Below are positions 42,279-51,179 of a stretch of 64,000 nucleotides of DNA, piece by piece (position 1 is the first letter of the stretch; each line of letters starts with the position of its first letter). Source of the DNA: Flavobacteriaceae bacterium (GTDB taxonomy: Bacteria > Bacteroidota > Bacteroidia > Flavobacteriales > Flavobacteriaceae); contig WUAI01000014.1 in assembly GCA_009827225.1 (NCBI GenBank), positions 1 through 64,000 on the forward strand, written 5' to 3'. Below the pieces are notes generated by a model. It saw only the letters and a list, made by a program, of their open reading frames with translations, was not told where the DNA came from and did not search any database. The translations under genes were made by a program, and so were the position numbers.

Positions 42279-43562
42279 ATGAAAAAAACACTTCTCGCGT
42301 TATTGTTGGTTCTAGGTCTGCAGATAACGCAAGCCCAGATGGATTCCAACGTGCTCAAGGATATTGAAAACATCGAATCCCAGGTTATTGACTGGCGCCA
42401 CTATTTTCACAAGTACCCGGAACTATCCAACAGGGAATTCAATACGGCGAAGAAGATTGAAGACCATCTGCGGTCCCTTGGAATGGAAGTAACCACTGGC
42501 GTTGCAAAGACAGGTGTTGTTGGCTTGCTGAAAGGTGATCAACCGGGGAAGGTGGTGGCTTTACGAGCCGATATCGATGCGTTACCCGTGACGGAAAGAA
42601 ATGATCTGCCTTTCAAAAGTGAAGTAACGACTACATTCCTTGATAAAGAAACCGGGGTCATGCATGCATGTGGCCATGATACGCATATAGCAATTCTTAT
42701 GGGAGTGGCCGAAATTCTATCCAAACATAAGGACAAAATCAAAGGTTCGGTTAAATTCATTTTTCAGCCCGCCGAGGAAGGCCCTCCCCCCGGGGAAGAA
42801 GGTGGGGCTAAGTTGATGATCAAAGAAGGAGTATTGACCAATCCCGACGTGGATGCCATTTTTGGATTACACATCAATTCGGGTACACCAGTAGGAACTA
42901 TCAAATATAAAAGCGGGGGCACCATGGCAGCCGTGGAACGTTTTGTCGTGAATGTAAGAGGTAAACAAACTCATGGTTCTGCTCCTTGGTCTGGAGTGGA
43001 CCCCATATTGATTTCAGCTAAAATTATCGACGGATTTCAGACGATTATCAGTCGCGAATCTCCGCTGGTAGAAGAGGCTGCTGTGATTACTGTGGGTAAG
43101 ATCACTTCCGGGGTGCGATTTAATATTATCCCCGAGTCAGCAGAATTGATTGGTACCGTAAGAACCTTAGATCCCAATATGCGCGAACTGATCATGCGAA
43201 GGATGACCGAAATGGCTGCCGATATCGCCAAGGCCTATGGTGGGAGTGCCACTATCGAATGGCAAAATAATACAGTAGTCACTTATAACGACCCCGATTT
43301 GACCGCACAAACTTTACCAACGCTCCAGGCTGTGGCAGGAGAAGAAAATGTGGTACTGATGAAAGCTACCACGGGAGGAGAAGACTTTTCCTATTTCCAG
43401 GAAGTGGTTCCGGGGTTCTATTTTTTTCTGGGTGGTATGACGCCGGGAAATACAACTCCGTTTCCACACCATACACCGGATTTCAAAATTGATGATTCGG
43501 GAATGCTACTTGGGGTGAAAGCAATGACCCAGGTGGCTATTGATTACTTAAATGCCAACTAA
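42279..43562 (+). CDS. M20D family amidohydrolase, exported
   Basis: A 427-residue metallo-amidohydrolase related to N-acyl-amino-acid and hippurate hydrolases. A signal peptide (KKTLLALLLVLGLQITQAQ) indicates export. Metal-ligand motifs: MHACGHDTHIAILMG (Cys and His), the catalytic and metal Glu pair in FQPAEEGPPPG, GLHINSG, and near the end GGEDFSYF and HHTPDF. The dimerisation domain holds the ERFVVNVRGKQTHGSAPW segment. Start chosen at ATG 42279, two codons inside a possible TTG, because the signal peptide begins there. Its stop codon touches the start of the next gene. Confidence 0.92.
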   Translation: MKKTLLALLLVLGLQITQAQMDSNVLKDIENIESQVIDWRHYFHKYPELSNREFNTAKKIEDHLRSLGMEVTTGVAKTGVVGLLKGDQPGKVVALRADIDALPVTERNDLPFKSEVTTTFLDKETGVMHACGHDTHIAILMGVAEILSKHKDKIKGSVKFIFQPAEEGPPPGEEGGAKLMIKEGVLTNPDVDAIFGLHINSGTPVGTIKYKSGGTMAAVERFVVNVRGKQTHGSAPWSGVDPILISAKIIDGFQTIISRESPLVEEAAVITVGKITSGVRFNIIPESAELIGTVRTLDPNMRELIMRRMTEMAADIAKAYGGSATIEWQNNTVVTYNDPDLTAQTLPTLQAVAGEENVVLMKATTGGEDFSYFQEVVPGFYFFLGGMTPGNTTPFPHHTPDFKIDDSGMLLGVKAMTQVAIDYLNAN

Positions 43563-45125
43563 ATGGATGTGATTTTAGATTTTCTGAAAGCGGTGCCCTG
43601 GTGGGCCTGGATATTACTGGTGCTACTAATTATAGCACTCCGTGACATATTTCAGAAAAAACATACCATCAAGCATAACTTTCCAATCATAGGAAATCTG
43701 CGATACATCTTTGAGAGCATCGGACCGGAAATGCGCCAATATTTTGTGGCGAATAACCGGGAAGAACTCCCTTTTAACCGCATAGAGCGTGGTTGGGTAT
43801 ATGCCTCCTCCAAAAAGGAAAATAACTACGAAGGTTTTGGAACCGATCGCGATATCTATGCCCATCATCACATATTTGTGAACAATGCTATGATGCCTTT
43901 TGCGTTACAGGAAGGACATCCCAACAAGTCTGATAAAACTTTCTTACCCTGCGCCAAAATAATGGGAGAATACAACAACCGTCGAAAACCCTACCGACCG
44001 GCTTCTGTGATCAATGTATCGGCCATGAGTTTCGGTTCACTCTCTGCAAAAGCTGTGGAATCCTTGAATAAGGGGGTTAAAATATCGAATGCTTTTCATA
44101 ATACGGGAGAGGGAGGATTGTCACCCTATCATAGTTATGGAGGGGATGTAGTCTTTCATTTCGGCACTGGATATTTCGGAGTTCGCAATCCGGATGGCAC
44201 CTTTTCAATGGAAAAACTCAAAGAACTGGTGGATTCCAATCCGTTTATTAAGGCGATCGAAATAAAACTGTCCCAGGGGGCAAAACCAGGTAAAGGCGGC
44301 GTGTTGCCCGGGGCTAAGATTACTGCGGAAATAGCGCGCATTCGAGGTGTGGAAATAGGCAAGGATGTATTATCGCCACCGAATCATTCGGCATTCTCAA
44401 ATGTTCGGGAATTGCATCAGTTTATTGAAGATATTGCCGAAGAGACCGGATTACCGGTGGGCATAAAAGCTGCGATCGGTAAACTGGACGAATGGGAAGA
44501 ACTCGCCGAACTAATGGTGAGCACAGGAAAAGGTCCGGATTTTATTGCCGTAGACGGCGGTGAAGGAGGAACAGGGGCAGCACCGCCCAGTTTCGCAGAT
44601 CATGTTTCGCTTCCCTGGGTATACGGATTTAGTGATGTTTACAGAATATTTCAGCAAAAGAGATTAACGGATCGCATTGTGTTTATCGGAAGTGGTAAAC
44701 TTGGTTTTCCCGCCAAAGCCGCCATGGCATTTGCGATGGGAGCGGATTGTATCAATGTGGCCCGAGAAGCCATGATGAGCATCGGATGTATCCAGGCTCA
44801 AATTTGCCATACGAATCGGTGCCCAACGGGTGTGGCTACACAAAAGAAGTGGCTTCAACATGGCATCAATATTCCACTAAAAAGTGAACGGCTGGCGCAA
44901 TATTTCCGAACTTTCAGGAAGGAATTCCTCGAAATCACTCATGCGGCGGGTTATGAACATCCTTGTGAGTTCAAAATGCTCGACATTGAAGTAAATGTGG
45001 ATGATCATAACATATCCAAAGACCTGGACAAGACCTACAATTACGAGAAAGATGCTGTTACTTTTAATGGGATGCAGTCCCTAATGGACTGTCAGTATTT
45101 AGGAGGACATTATAAGTCTAGTTAA
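43563..45125 (+). CDS. FMN-binding glutamate synthase-like protein
   Basis: A 520-residue protein with an N-terminal membrane helix (VPWWAWILLVLLIIALRDI) and a GltS-type alpha/beta barrel. The FMN barrel is seen in VSAMSFGSLSAKAVESLNKG, NTGEGGLSPYHSYGGD, IEIKLSQGAKPGKGGVLPG, VDGGEGGTGAAPPSF, and the FeS-cluster Cys motif CIQAQICHTNRCPTGVATQ. In true glutamate synthase this domain reduces 2-oxoglutarate imine, but this family lacks the glutaminase and alpha-1 parts, so the reaction here is uncertain. The gene begins at the base after the amidohydrolase stop, so they are one operon. It overlaps the LytTR gene tail to tail by 8 bp. Confidence 0.9.
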   Translation: MDVILDFLKAVPWWAWILLVLLIIALRDIFQKKHTIKHNFPIIGNLRYIFESIGPEMRQYFVANNREELPFNRIERGWVYASSKKENNYEGFGTDRDIYAHHHIFVNNAMMPFALQEGHPNKSDKTFLPCAKIMGEYNNRRKPYRPASVINVSAMSFGSLSAKAVESLNKGVKISNAFHNTGEGGLSPYHSYGGDVVFHFGTGYFGVRNPDGTFSMEKLKELVDSNPFIKAIEIKLSQGAKPGKGGVLPGAKITAEIARIRGVEIGKDVLSPPNHSAFSNVRELHQFIEDIAEETGLPVGIKAAIGKLDEWEELAELMVSTGKGPDFIAVDGGEGGTGAAPPSFADHVSLPWVYGFSDVYRIFQQKRLTDRIVFIGSGKLGFPAKAAMAFAMGADCINVAREAMMSIGCIQAQICHTNRCPTGVATQKKWLQHGINIPLKSERLAQYFRTFRKEFLEITHAAGYEHPCEFKMLDIEVNVDDHNISKDLDKTYNYEKDAVTFNGMQSLMDCQYLGGHYKSS

Positions 45126-45858
45126 ACAATTCCAGGAAAGTCTTCCGATAGGTTTTTGAAATGGGAACTCTCGACCCGTTTTCCAATACCAGATAACCTT
45201 CGTTCTCAAAACTTCTTACCTTTTCCAGATTAATGATGTGGGATTTGTGACATTTAAAGAACAATCGGCCCAGCATCTTTTCAAATTTACCAAGACTATA
45301 CGAACTTAAAATTTCAGTATTAGATACCATGTGAATCTTAGTATACCCTTCATAACCTTCCAGGTGATACACTTCTTTTTGAGGAATAAAGGACAGCCCC
45401 TTTGAGGTGGGAACCACAAGTTTTTCACTTTTTTGAAGGGTTTCACGCATTACCTCCACTAATTCCAGATGCGAAGTTGCTTCCTCCTCCATTTCAATAC
45501 GCTGAACCGCTTTTTGAACCGCACTAATTAATTCGTCGGTATCTACCGGCTTCAGTATATAATCGACTGCCGATTCCTTGAATGCTTTGATGGCATATTC
45601 GCTGTAGGCGGTAACAAAAATGATTTGAAAACTGATATCCTCCAGACTTTCGAGCAATTCGAAACCGTTCATTCTAGGCATTTGAATATCAAGAAATAGC
45701 AGATCCGGCGGATTCTTACGAATAAAATCGATCGCCTCTTCCGGTTTCTGAAAAGTCCCCATTAGCGTCAAATTGGGGAAATTTTTCTCCACTTTTTGCT
45801 GCAGGCCTTTCAAGGCCGAAATCTCATCGTCTACCAGTATGATATTGTAGTTTTTCAT
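45118..45858 (-). CDS. LytTR family response regulator
   Basis: A 246-residue regulator. The receiver domain (1-120) has VDDEISALKGL, the phospho-acceptor Asp in LLFLDIQMPRMNGFELLE, and FVTAYSEYAIKAF with a VDYILKPV end. The C-terminal LytTR DNA-binding domain (about 145-245) shows YHLEGYEGYTKIHM, FFKCHKSHIINLEKVRSF and GSRVPISKTYRKTFLE. It overlaps the sensor kinase gene by 4 bp and is its partner. Confidence 0.93.
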   Translation of the reverse strand: MKNYNIILVDDEISALKGLQQKVEKNFPNLTLMGTFQKPEEAIDFIRKNPPDLLFLDIQMPRMNGFELLESLEDISFQIIFVTAYSEYAIKAFKESAVDYILKPVDTDELISAVQKAVQRIEMEEEATSHLELVEVMRETLQKSEKLVVPTSKGLSFIPQKEVYHLEGYEGYTKIHMVSNTEILSSYSLGKFEKMLGRLFFKCHKSHIINLEKVRSFENEGYLVLENGSRVPISKTYRKTFLELFN

Positions 45859-48704
45859 GATCTGTTCTTAATTTCAAAAATGCATATATTTCCCGGATTT
45901 GTAGCTCCAGGATGGGCTTCCCTTCTGGACATATTGATATTCCATCTTTCCGATTGATTCAGAAAAAACAGTCGCTCTGAAATCACATTGGACGATCGCG
46001 CCTTTTCCCTGCTTTTACGCGTGGTATTTACATAGCCCACTCCGTCATCTTCTATTTCAACCTTAATTCCCCGTCCGTTCAAACTCTCAAAGCGGATCTC
46101 TATCTTACCCTCCTGTTCTTTATTAAAAATCCCGTGATTAACGGCATTTTCCACAATAGGTTGTAGAAGCATGGAGGGAATCATTTCCGTGTCTGCGGAA
46201 ATCGCCGCGTCGATATTGATGTCAAAATCGAGCTTGTCCTTAAATCGCAGCTTTTCGATCTCGAGGTAGTTATTCAACAAGGTGACCTCCTCTTTTACGG
46301 AGATCTGATGCTCTTTCGAAAGTTCAAAATACCTTCGGATTAATTTCGAAAACTTCACCAAATACGATTCCGACTTCTCCAATTCATTGTTGTTGATATA
46401 ATATTGAATCGCAGCCAGGGAATTGAATACGAAATGCGGATTCATTTGTGATCGGAGAGCTGATAATTGTAATTCACTGAGTCGCTTTTCCTGCACCAAT
46501 CGACGGGTTTGTTTCTTCTGAAAATATCGGGTTCCATAAATGATGAGGCCAATGATGATAAGAGCTAACACTATCATTCCCAGAATTCGCACCCAAGCTT
46601 TTTGCCACCAAAGCGGTAAAATTTCGAACGTCAAGGTTTTCTCAATATCTCCGGACTTGATCTGCAATTGATACGCTGCAGGAGCGAGGTTGGAAAAATT
46701 CAAACTCTTGGAAGTGGTTTGTATCCATTCATCCTGGCCCGGTAGTAACTTGTATTGATACACCGTGGGTTCCACCGAATCTGAAAAATCGATACTTTCA
46801 ATGGTAATGTTGACATTATTGTCATTCCGATACATGAATTCACTGTCTTCGAACAGATCAATGTTCCCGTTTGTGGCTTTTTCAAAATACAAGTCAATTA
46901 TCGAACTCCCGGCAGCTATTTCGGAAGGTAATACTGCTGCTCCATTGTCTGTGCCCAGTACCAGGGAATTGCCGACCATCGAAATCGCATTAATGTTTCG
47001 CGTTGGTAATCCATCTGTTTCATTGATCTCTGCGGTCTTTTGATAACTTCCGTTATTCCATACATATTTCCATACTCCTTCATCGGTGGCTAACCAAATA
47101 GATCCGTCTTTACTGTACGAATCCTGAACGCTTAAATAGTCACTACCAGGTAATAACTGAATAGACGAGAGGTCGGTGACGTAGGCTCCATAACCGTCGG
47201 TGGTGATGATAAGTTCTGAATCTCCTACATTATTCAGCGAAAGAATTGGGCGATCAAAAAGCTCGTCAGCGAAAGAAACTGCTTCCAGTTCATCATTCCT
47301 TAGGACTTTAAGTCCGTTAGGGCTTCCAACATACAATTCCGATCGAAACGTTGTTAGACTATAAACACCAACCATGGGATAGGATCGCACGACTTGCAAT
47401 GATACCGGATCAATCTTATTGACCCCACCGGAGAAATTTCCGTAAAGGAATCCGTCGAGGTACACTAGTCTTCTGGCTAAGGCGTTCACGGTCTCTCCGT
47501 CTTCGCCATTCACTAACGACTGAATTCCATTTGTCGTTTCGGAAATAACCTTCCGCCCTGTCAGGTAAAAATTCGTTCCTATTTCGGGAACTTCCGAAGC
47601 CGCCAATATATAACCGTCTTCTTCAATAAAAGGTTGAAAGGCTTGTGCTTCAGTATTATATTTATAAAAGCCCAGGTCATACACGCTGGCCACAAGGTCG
47701 TCCCCCACCTCATTGAGCTGCCCGATCTTCTCATTCGTCAAACTATACCGAATATTTTTCTTGTGCTTCGGGAACTTAAAGATTCCGTTAGAGAATGTGG
47801 CCAACCAAATCGTTTCTTCGCGATCCATACATGCGAAATGGAAATTCAATTCCGTGGGTATATCCATCAAACTTTCCACCCTTAACTGTTCGTCGAGTAT
47901 TCCCAGGAAATTCTGTCCGGTAAGCTGGATTTGATTATTGATCAGGTGAAATCGGGCAAACCTCAGTTCATTCCGATCTATCTCAGTCTGAAACTCACGC
48001 TTATGAACGGTCAAATTATTTAAGTTGATAAAGACAAATCCTCTGGCATTCATCCAATATACCAGGCTATCGTTGAGCTGTCCCCTGATACTTGAAAAGA
48101 AAGCAGTGTGGTCCTTGGGTAATCGTTTCAGGACCTTTTTATCGTTACCAATGACAAACAAGGAGTCCCGGGCTTCATCCGACGAAATCTGAAGTACTTC
48201 CGGGTGAATAATTGTTGCCATCCTCTGTCGATCTTCATCTTTCTTTTCGATCACCTTCCACTGTTTATCACTACTGAGACCGTAAGTCTGCGCCCCTCCA
48301 CTAATCGTAATTTCATTCCCGGATTGATTTTGAACCACTGGATTCAGTACTTCCGTTTCATTGACGCTGGGAAATGAGTACACCTTGTTTTGTTCTATAT
48401 ATCCTAGTTTGGGTGATTTCGAGAAATACCAAATCTTGCCATCCGGCGTATGATTGATTCCCCAGATATCGTTGATGGGTAACCCTTCACGAGTGGTATA
48501 ATTCTGAAAACGATCTCCGTTATATCGCACCAATCCTTTATCAGTTGCGATCCAGATAAAACCATTGGAGTCTTGCGTAAGACGGTACACATGATTACTG
48601 GGTAGGCCATCGTTTACGTCGTAGTTGGTAATTTGCTGCGCCAAAGAAAAATTCCATACCATTAGCAAAGTGCATAGAATGATATGGAATTTGACTTTAG
48701 ACAT
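45855..48704 (-). CDS. LytS-type sensor histidine kinase with two-component propeller
   Basis: A 949-residue membrane sensor. Signal peptide (residues 1-22), then a periplasmic beta propeller of Reg_prop repeats (GLPSNHVYRLTQDSNGFIWIATDKG, GLPINDIWGI, GLPTRNINAISM) and a Y_Y_Y-like domain before a single membrane helix (WVRILGMIVLALIIIGLIIYG at about 716-736). The cytoplasmic part is a His_kinase/HATPase unit: LRSQMNPHFVFNSLAAIQYYI (phospho-His), then QPIVENAVNHGI and EIEDDGVGY. Such sensors often respond to carbohydrate or cell-envelope signals in Bacteroidota. Ligand unknown. It is 35 bp downstream of a T9SS protein gene and may be co-transcribed with it. Confidence 0.92.
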   Translation of the reverse strand: MSKVKFHIILCTLLMVWNFSLAQQITNYDVNDGLPSNHVYRLTQDSNGFIWIATDKGLVRYNGDRFQNYTTREGLPINDIWGINHTPDGKIWYFSKSPKLGYIEQNKVYSFPSVNETEVLNPVVQNQSGNEITISGGAQTYGLSSDKQWKVIEKKDEDRQRMATIIHPEVLQISSDEARDSLFVIGNDKKVLKRLPKDHTAFFSSIRGQLNDSLVYWMNARGFVFINLNNLTVHKREFQTEIDRNELRFARFHLINNQIQLTGQNFLGILDEQLRVESLMDIPTELNFHFACMDREETIWLATFSNGIFKFPKHKKNIRYSLTNEKIGQLNEVGDDLVASVYDLGFYKYNTEAQAFQPFIEEDGYILAASEVPEIGTNFYLTGRKVISETTNGIQSLVNGEDGETVNALARRLVYLDGFLYGNFSGGVNKIDPVSLQVVRSYPMVGVYSLTTFRSELYVGSPNGLKVLRNDELEAVSFADELFDRPILSLNNVGDSELIITTDGYGAYVTDLSSIQLLPGSDYLSVQDSYSKDGSIWLATDEGVWKYVWNNGSYQKTAEINETDGLPTRNINAISMVGNSLVLGTDNGAAVLPSEIAAGSSIIDLYFEKATNGNIDLFEDSEFMYRNDNNVNITIESIDFSDSVEPTVYQYKLLPGQDEWIQTTSKSLNFSNLAPAAYQLQIKSGDIEKTLTFEILPLWWQKAWVRILGMIVLALIIIGLIIYGTRYFQKKQTRRLVQEKRLSELQLSALRSQMNPHFVFNSLAAIQYYINNNELEKSESYLVKFSKLIRRYFELSKEHQISVKEEVTLLNNYLEIEKLRFKDKLDFDINIDAAISADTEMIPSMLLQPIVENAVNHGIFNKEQEGKIEIRFESLNGRGIKVEIEDDGVGYVNTTRKSREKARSSNVISERLFFLNQSERWNINMSRREAHPGATNPGNICIFEIKNRS

Positions 48705-48739
48705 AGGTTAAAATTAAATAAATTGGTTTATCTCAGGCT

Positions 48740-50479
48740 TTATTTCTTGATAAGCTTGAAAGTTTGACGATTGTTATTCTCTTCGGAAATTTCAACAAAA
48801 TAGATTCCTGCTGCCAAATGACTTATGGAAATCTGACTCATTTCGCCTGTATTTCCGCTCAAAATATGTCGGCCCGAAGCGTCATACATCGTAAAGTCTG
48901 AATCGTATTCCGCTTCTATGCGCACATAAGAAGAAGCAGGGTTCGGGTATATCTTAACCTTGTTTTCTTTTTCCTCAGTAGTATTCAAAGTTTGCATACA
49001 GAATTCGTCTGTATAAGAAACAACTACTTCGTTTAAAGTTATAGGCGTTACATTATTGGGAATGAACCCTGAAATTACAGGTACCGCAGTAAAGGTAAGA
49101 GCCGAGAGATTAAGATTGAATATCAGGTGATCGCATTCGTTTCTTAGGAATCCGGGAGTTCTGAATAGCTCTTCTTCAACGTCTCCGGTAGCGGTTGTTC
49201 TTCGGTATCCAACGTGGAAATATTCACCATTGGTTCCTGGAATAGGCCGGTAAAAACTAATATCCGGATAGTAAACCAAAGGCATTTGGAACAACCAGAA
49301 GTTAAAGTTATCGCCGGTAGGCTCAATGTTGGGTACCAGGTATTGATACGCCGGACCCACCTGTGCGCCGGTAGCTTTTGCAAATTCGTACACAAAAATA
49401 TTGGTCTCACCGTATAAAGAGTTGTTATTTCCGTCCACCCAGTTTTCATCGCGATCATACCCGGAAATGATCAAATTATTCACATCTGATCCGGATTCCA
49501 TGATGGTAAAGCCATATCGGTTTAAATCATTTTGAGTGGTATACCAGGATTTGGCGGCATTAATAACTCCGGTCGTGTTGTTGATCACGGTTACACCGAA
49601 GTAGTGCGTTACCGAATAATTGTTCAACACATAGATCTCGTCCGTCCCAGCGTCATAGTATGCATCCACAGTGATGTCATTGGAATTTCCGAAGATATAA
49701 CTGTTATCCCACACAAAATTACCGGCAAAATCGATTTTATAATGCAATGCAGCCTGTTGGTATGTACCAGAGAAATTACCCGTCGCGCTACCGGAGATAA
49801 AGAACCCATTACTGGTTTCCGTAATGCCGTTTGCAAAATCGTAATCCTGAGGGTTCCCGGATAGATTCGTATCGATCTCCACGGTCCATAATAAATTAAG
49901 GTTAAGGTCTGTACGCATCACAAAGCCTAAGTTATTATCAACACAATTGATATCAAGGGTATAGCAGTCGCTGAAAAATCCGGTAACCACGAAGCCAGGA
50001 TCGGGGGTCCCGTCTCCGTCTGCATCGGAATTAGTAAACTCTATCTCCATACCACGGGAATTAAAAGTTGGGTCCACCAACTCGTAATATCGGGTATCCT
50101 GCCAACTTCCATTTAGGGCATCAAAACGGGAGATCATCACTTTACGCACTCCGTTAACGTCCACAGATCCGGTTACAAATACCAAATCGAGATACGTAAC
50201 TACGTCGAAGCTACGAAGATGCAACAGGGAGGCATGAGTGTATTTCTTAAACCACACCACGTTTCCGAAGTTATCGATGCGCTGTAGCATCAATTCTTCG
50301 TTCTGCATGGTATTGTCAAATAGATTACCGGCAACAATGTAGTCTTCGGTATTATCCAGTGGGGCGATATTTAAATCGTGAAAGTGCTTGTTTGTTACCT
50401 GAATACTTTTCTGAAACTGACCCAAAATGCTTAGTGGGAACATTAAAAGTACGAGTAATACGAGATAATTTGTTTTCAT
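48740..50479 (-). CDS. T9SS type A sorting domain protein, unknown function
   Basis: A 579-residue secreted protein. Signal peptide (MKTNYLVLLVLLMFPLSILGQ). The body is a chain of beta-rich segments of the kind found in propeller proteins (IAPLDNTEDYIVAGNLFDN, NVVWFKKYTHASLLHLRSFDV, GISESGNFSG-like strands). The last about 80 residues are the type A sorting domain (KIYPNPASSYVRI, MYDASGRHIL, AGIYFVEI, FKLIKK), so it is exported by the type IX system and cleaved there. A TACATTTG promoter box lies about 30 nt upstream of the ATG; an open frame continues 34 codons further but with no recognisable sequence. It lies in front of the sensor kinase gene. Confidence 0.85.
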   Translation of the reverse strand: MKTNYLVLLVLLMFPLSILGQFQKSIQVTNKHFHDLNIAPLDNTEDYIVAGNLFDNTMQNEELMLQRIDNFGNVVWFKKYTHASLLHLRSFDVVTYLDLVFVTGSVDVNGVRKVMISRFDALNGSWQDTRYYELVDPTFNSRGMEIEFTNSDADGDGTPDPGFVVTGFFSDCYTLDINCVDNNLGFVMRTDLNLNLLWTVEIDTNLSGNPQDYDFANGITETSNGFFISGSATGNFSGTYQQAALHYKIDFAGNFVWDNSYIFGNSNDITVDAYYDAGTDEIYVLNNYSVTHYFGVTVINNTTGVINAAKSWYTTQNDLNRYGFTIMESGSDVNNLIISGYDRDENWVDGNNNSLYGETNIFVYEFAKATGAQVGPAYQYLVPNIEPTGDNFNFWLFQMPLVYYPDISFYRPIPGTNGEYFHVGYRRTTATGDVEEELFRTPGFLRNECDHLIFNLNLSALTFTAVPVISGFIPNNVTPITLNEVVVSYTDEFCMQTLNTTEEKENKVKIYPNPASSYVRIEAEYDSDFTMYDASGRHILSGNTGEMSQISISHLAAGIYFVEISEENNNRQTFKLIKK

Positions 50480-50506
50480 AACATACTGATTAAAAGTTAT
50501 TGAGTT

Positions 50507-50514
50507 CAAATGTA
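50507..50514 (-). promoter_or_regulatory. Candidate -7 element for the T9SS protein gene
   Basis: Reads TACATTTG on the minus strand, an exact TAnnTTTG match 27 nt upstream of the ATG at 50479. No TTG is found at the ideal -33 distance. It supports the shorter start. Confidence 0.4.
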
Positions 50515-50601
50515 GATTGTCCCGTTTACACCTTAAATATCTATTATAAGAGTTACCTATCCCATTCCATGAAATGACCATTTGGTTGGATTACCCGATT
50601 C

Positions 50602-50631
50602 TTGCACAATTCAAAAAAAACCTTAAGTTTG
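50602..50631 (+). promoter_or_regulatory. Promoter of the small membrane-protein gene
   Basis: TTG (50602-50604) is followed after 19 nt by TAAGTTTG (50624-50631), an exact Bacteroidota -33/-7 pair. A start near 50637 leaves a short leader before the ATG at 50652, which supports that start over an upstream in-frame ATG at 50574. Confidence 0.6.
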
Positions 50632-50651
50632 TTCGAATACAGCATCTACTT

Positions 50652-51179
50652 ATGGAAGAAATGACTCAAATCTTAAGCTACGTGGCTTACTTGCTACCTG
50701 CGATTGTAGTAGGTATCATCGCCTATTACTTCTTTAAAGGCCATACCGCTAATGAAGAAGGTAGAAGACGCTATCTTATCCAAAAAGAAGCTCAAAACAA
50801 GGTTCTGCCAATGCGGTTACAAGCCTACGAGCGTCTCACTTTATTGCTGGAACGTATCGATCCCAACAAATTGCTGATCCGCGTAAAGCCCTTCGCCGAT
50901 GATGTTGAGAAATACGAAGCCCTGCTTATTAAGAACATCGAGCAGGAGTTTGAACATAATGTAACACAGCAAATTTATGTCACCCCCGAATGCTGGAACC
51001 TGATCAATGCGGCCAAAAATGCGACCATACATTTGATCCGACAAGCGGCTATGCACGAAAAGGCGAGTGATGCCGACGGCATGCGTGAATTTCTGTTGCG
51101 TAATTTTATGGAAGAAATTACCCCTTCTCAAAAGGCATTGGCGTACATCAAAAAGGAAGTAGGAGAATTATTTGATTAG
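50652..51179 (+). CDS. Small membrane-anchored protein of unknown function
   Basis: A 175-residue protein with one N-terminal membrane helix (ILSYVAYLLPAIVVGIIAYYFF), then a mostly helical cytoplasmic part (NEEGRRRYLIQKEAQNKVLPMRLQAYERLTLLLERI, EKYEALLIKNIEQEFEHNVTQQIYV, CWNLINAAKNATIHLIRQAA). This domain is conserved among Bacteroidota as a protein of unknown function; I cannot name a role. Its 3' end overlaps the M1 peptidase gene tail to tail by 12 bp. The start follows an exact promoter. Confidence 0.75.
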   Translation: MEEMTQILSYVAYLLPAIVVGIIAYYFFKGHTANEEGRRRYLIQKEAQNKVLPMRLQAYERLTLLLERIDPNKLLIRVKPFADDVEKYEALLIKNIEQEFEHNVTQQIYVTPECWNLINAAKNATIHLIRQAAMHEKASDADGMREFLLRNFMEEITPSQKALAYIKKEVGELFD

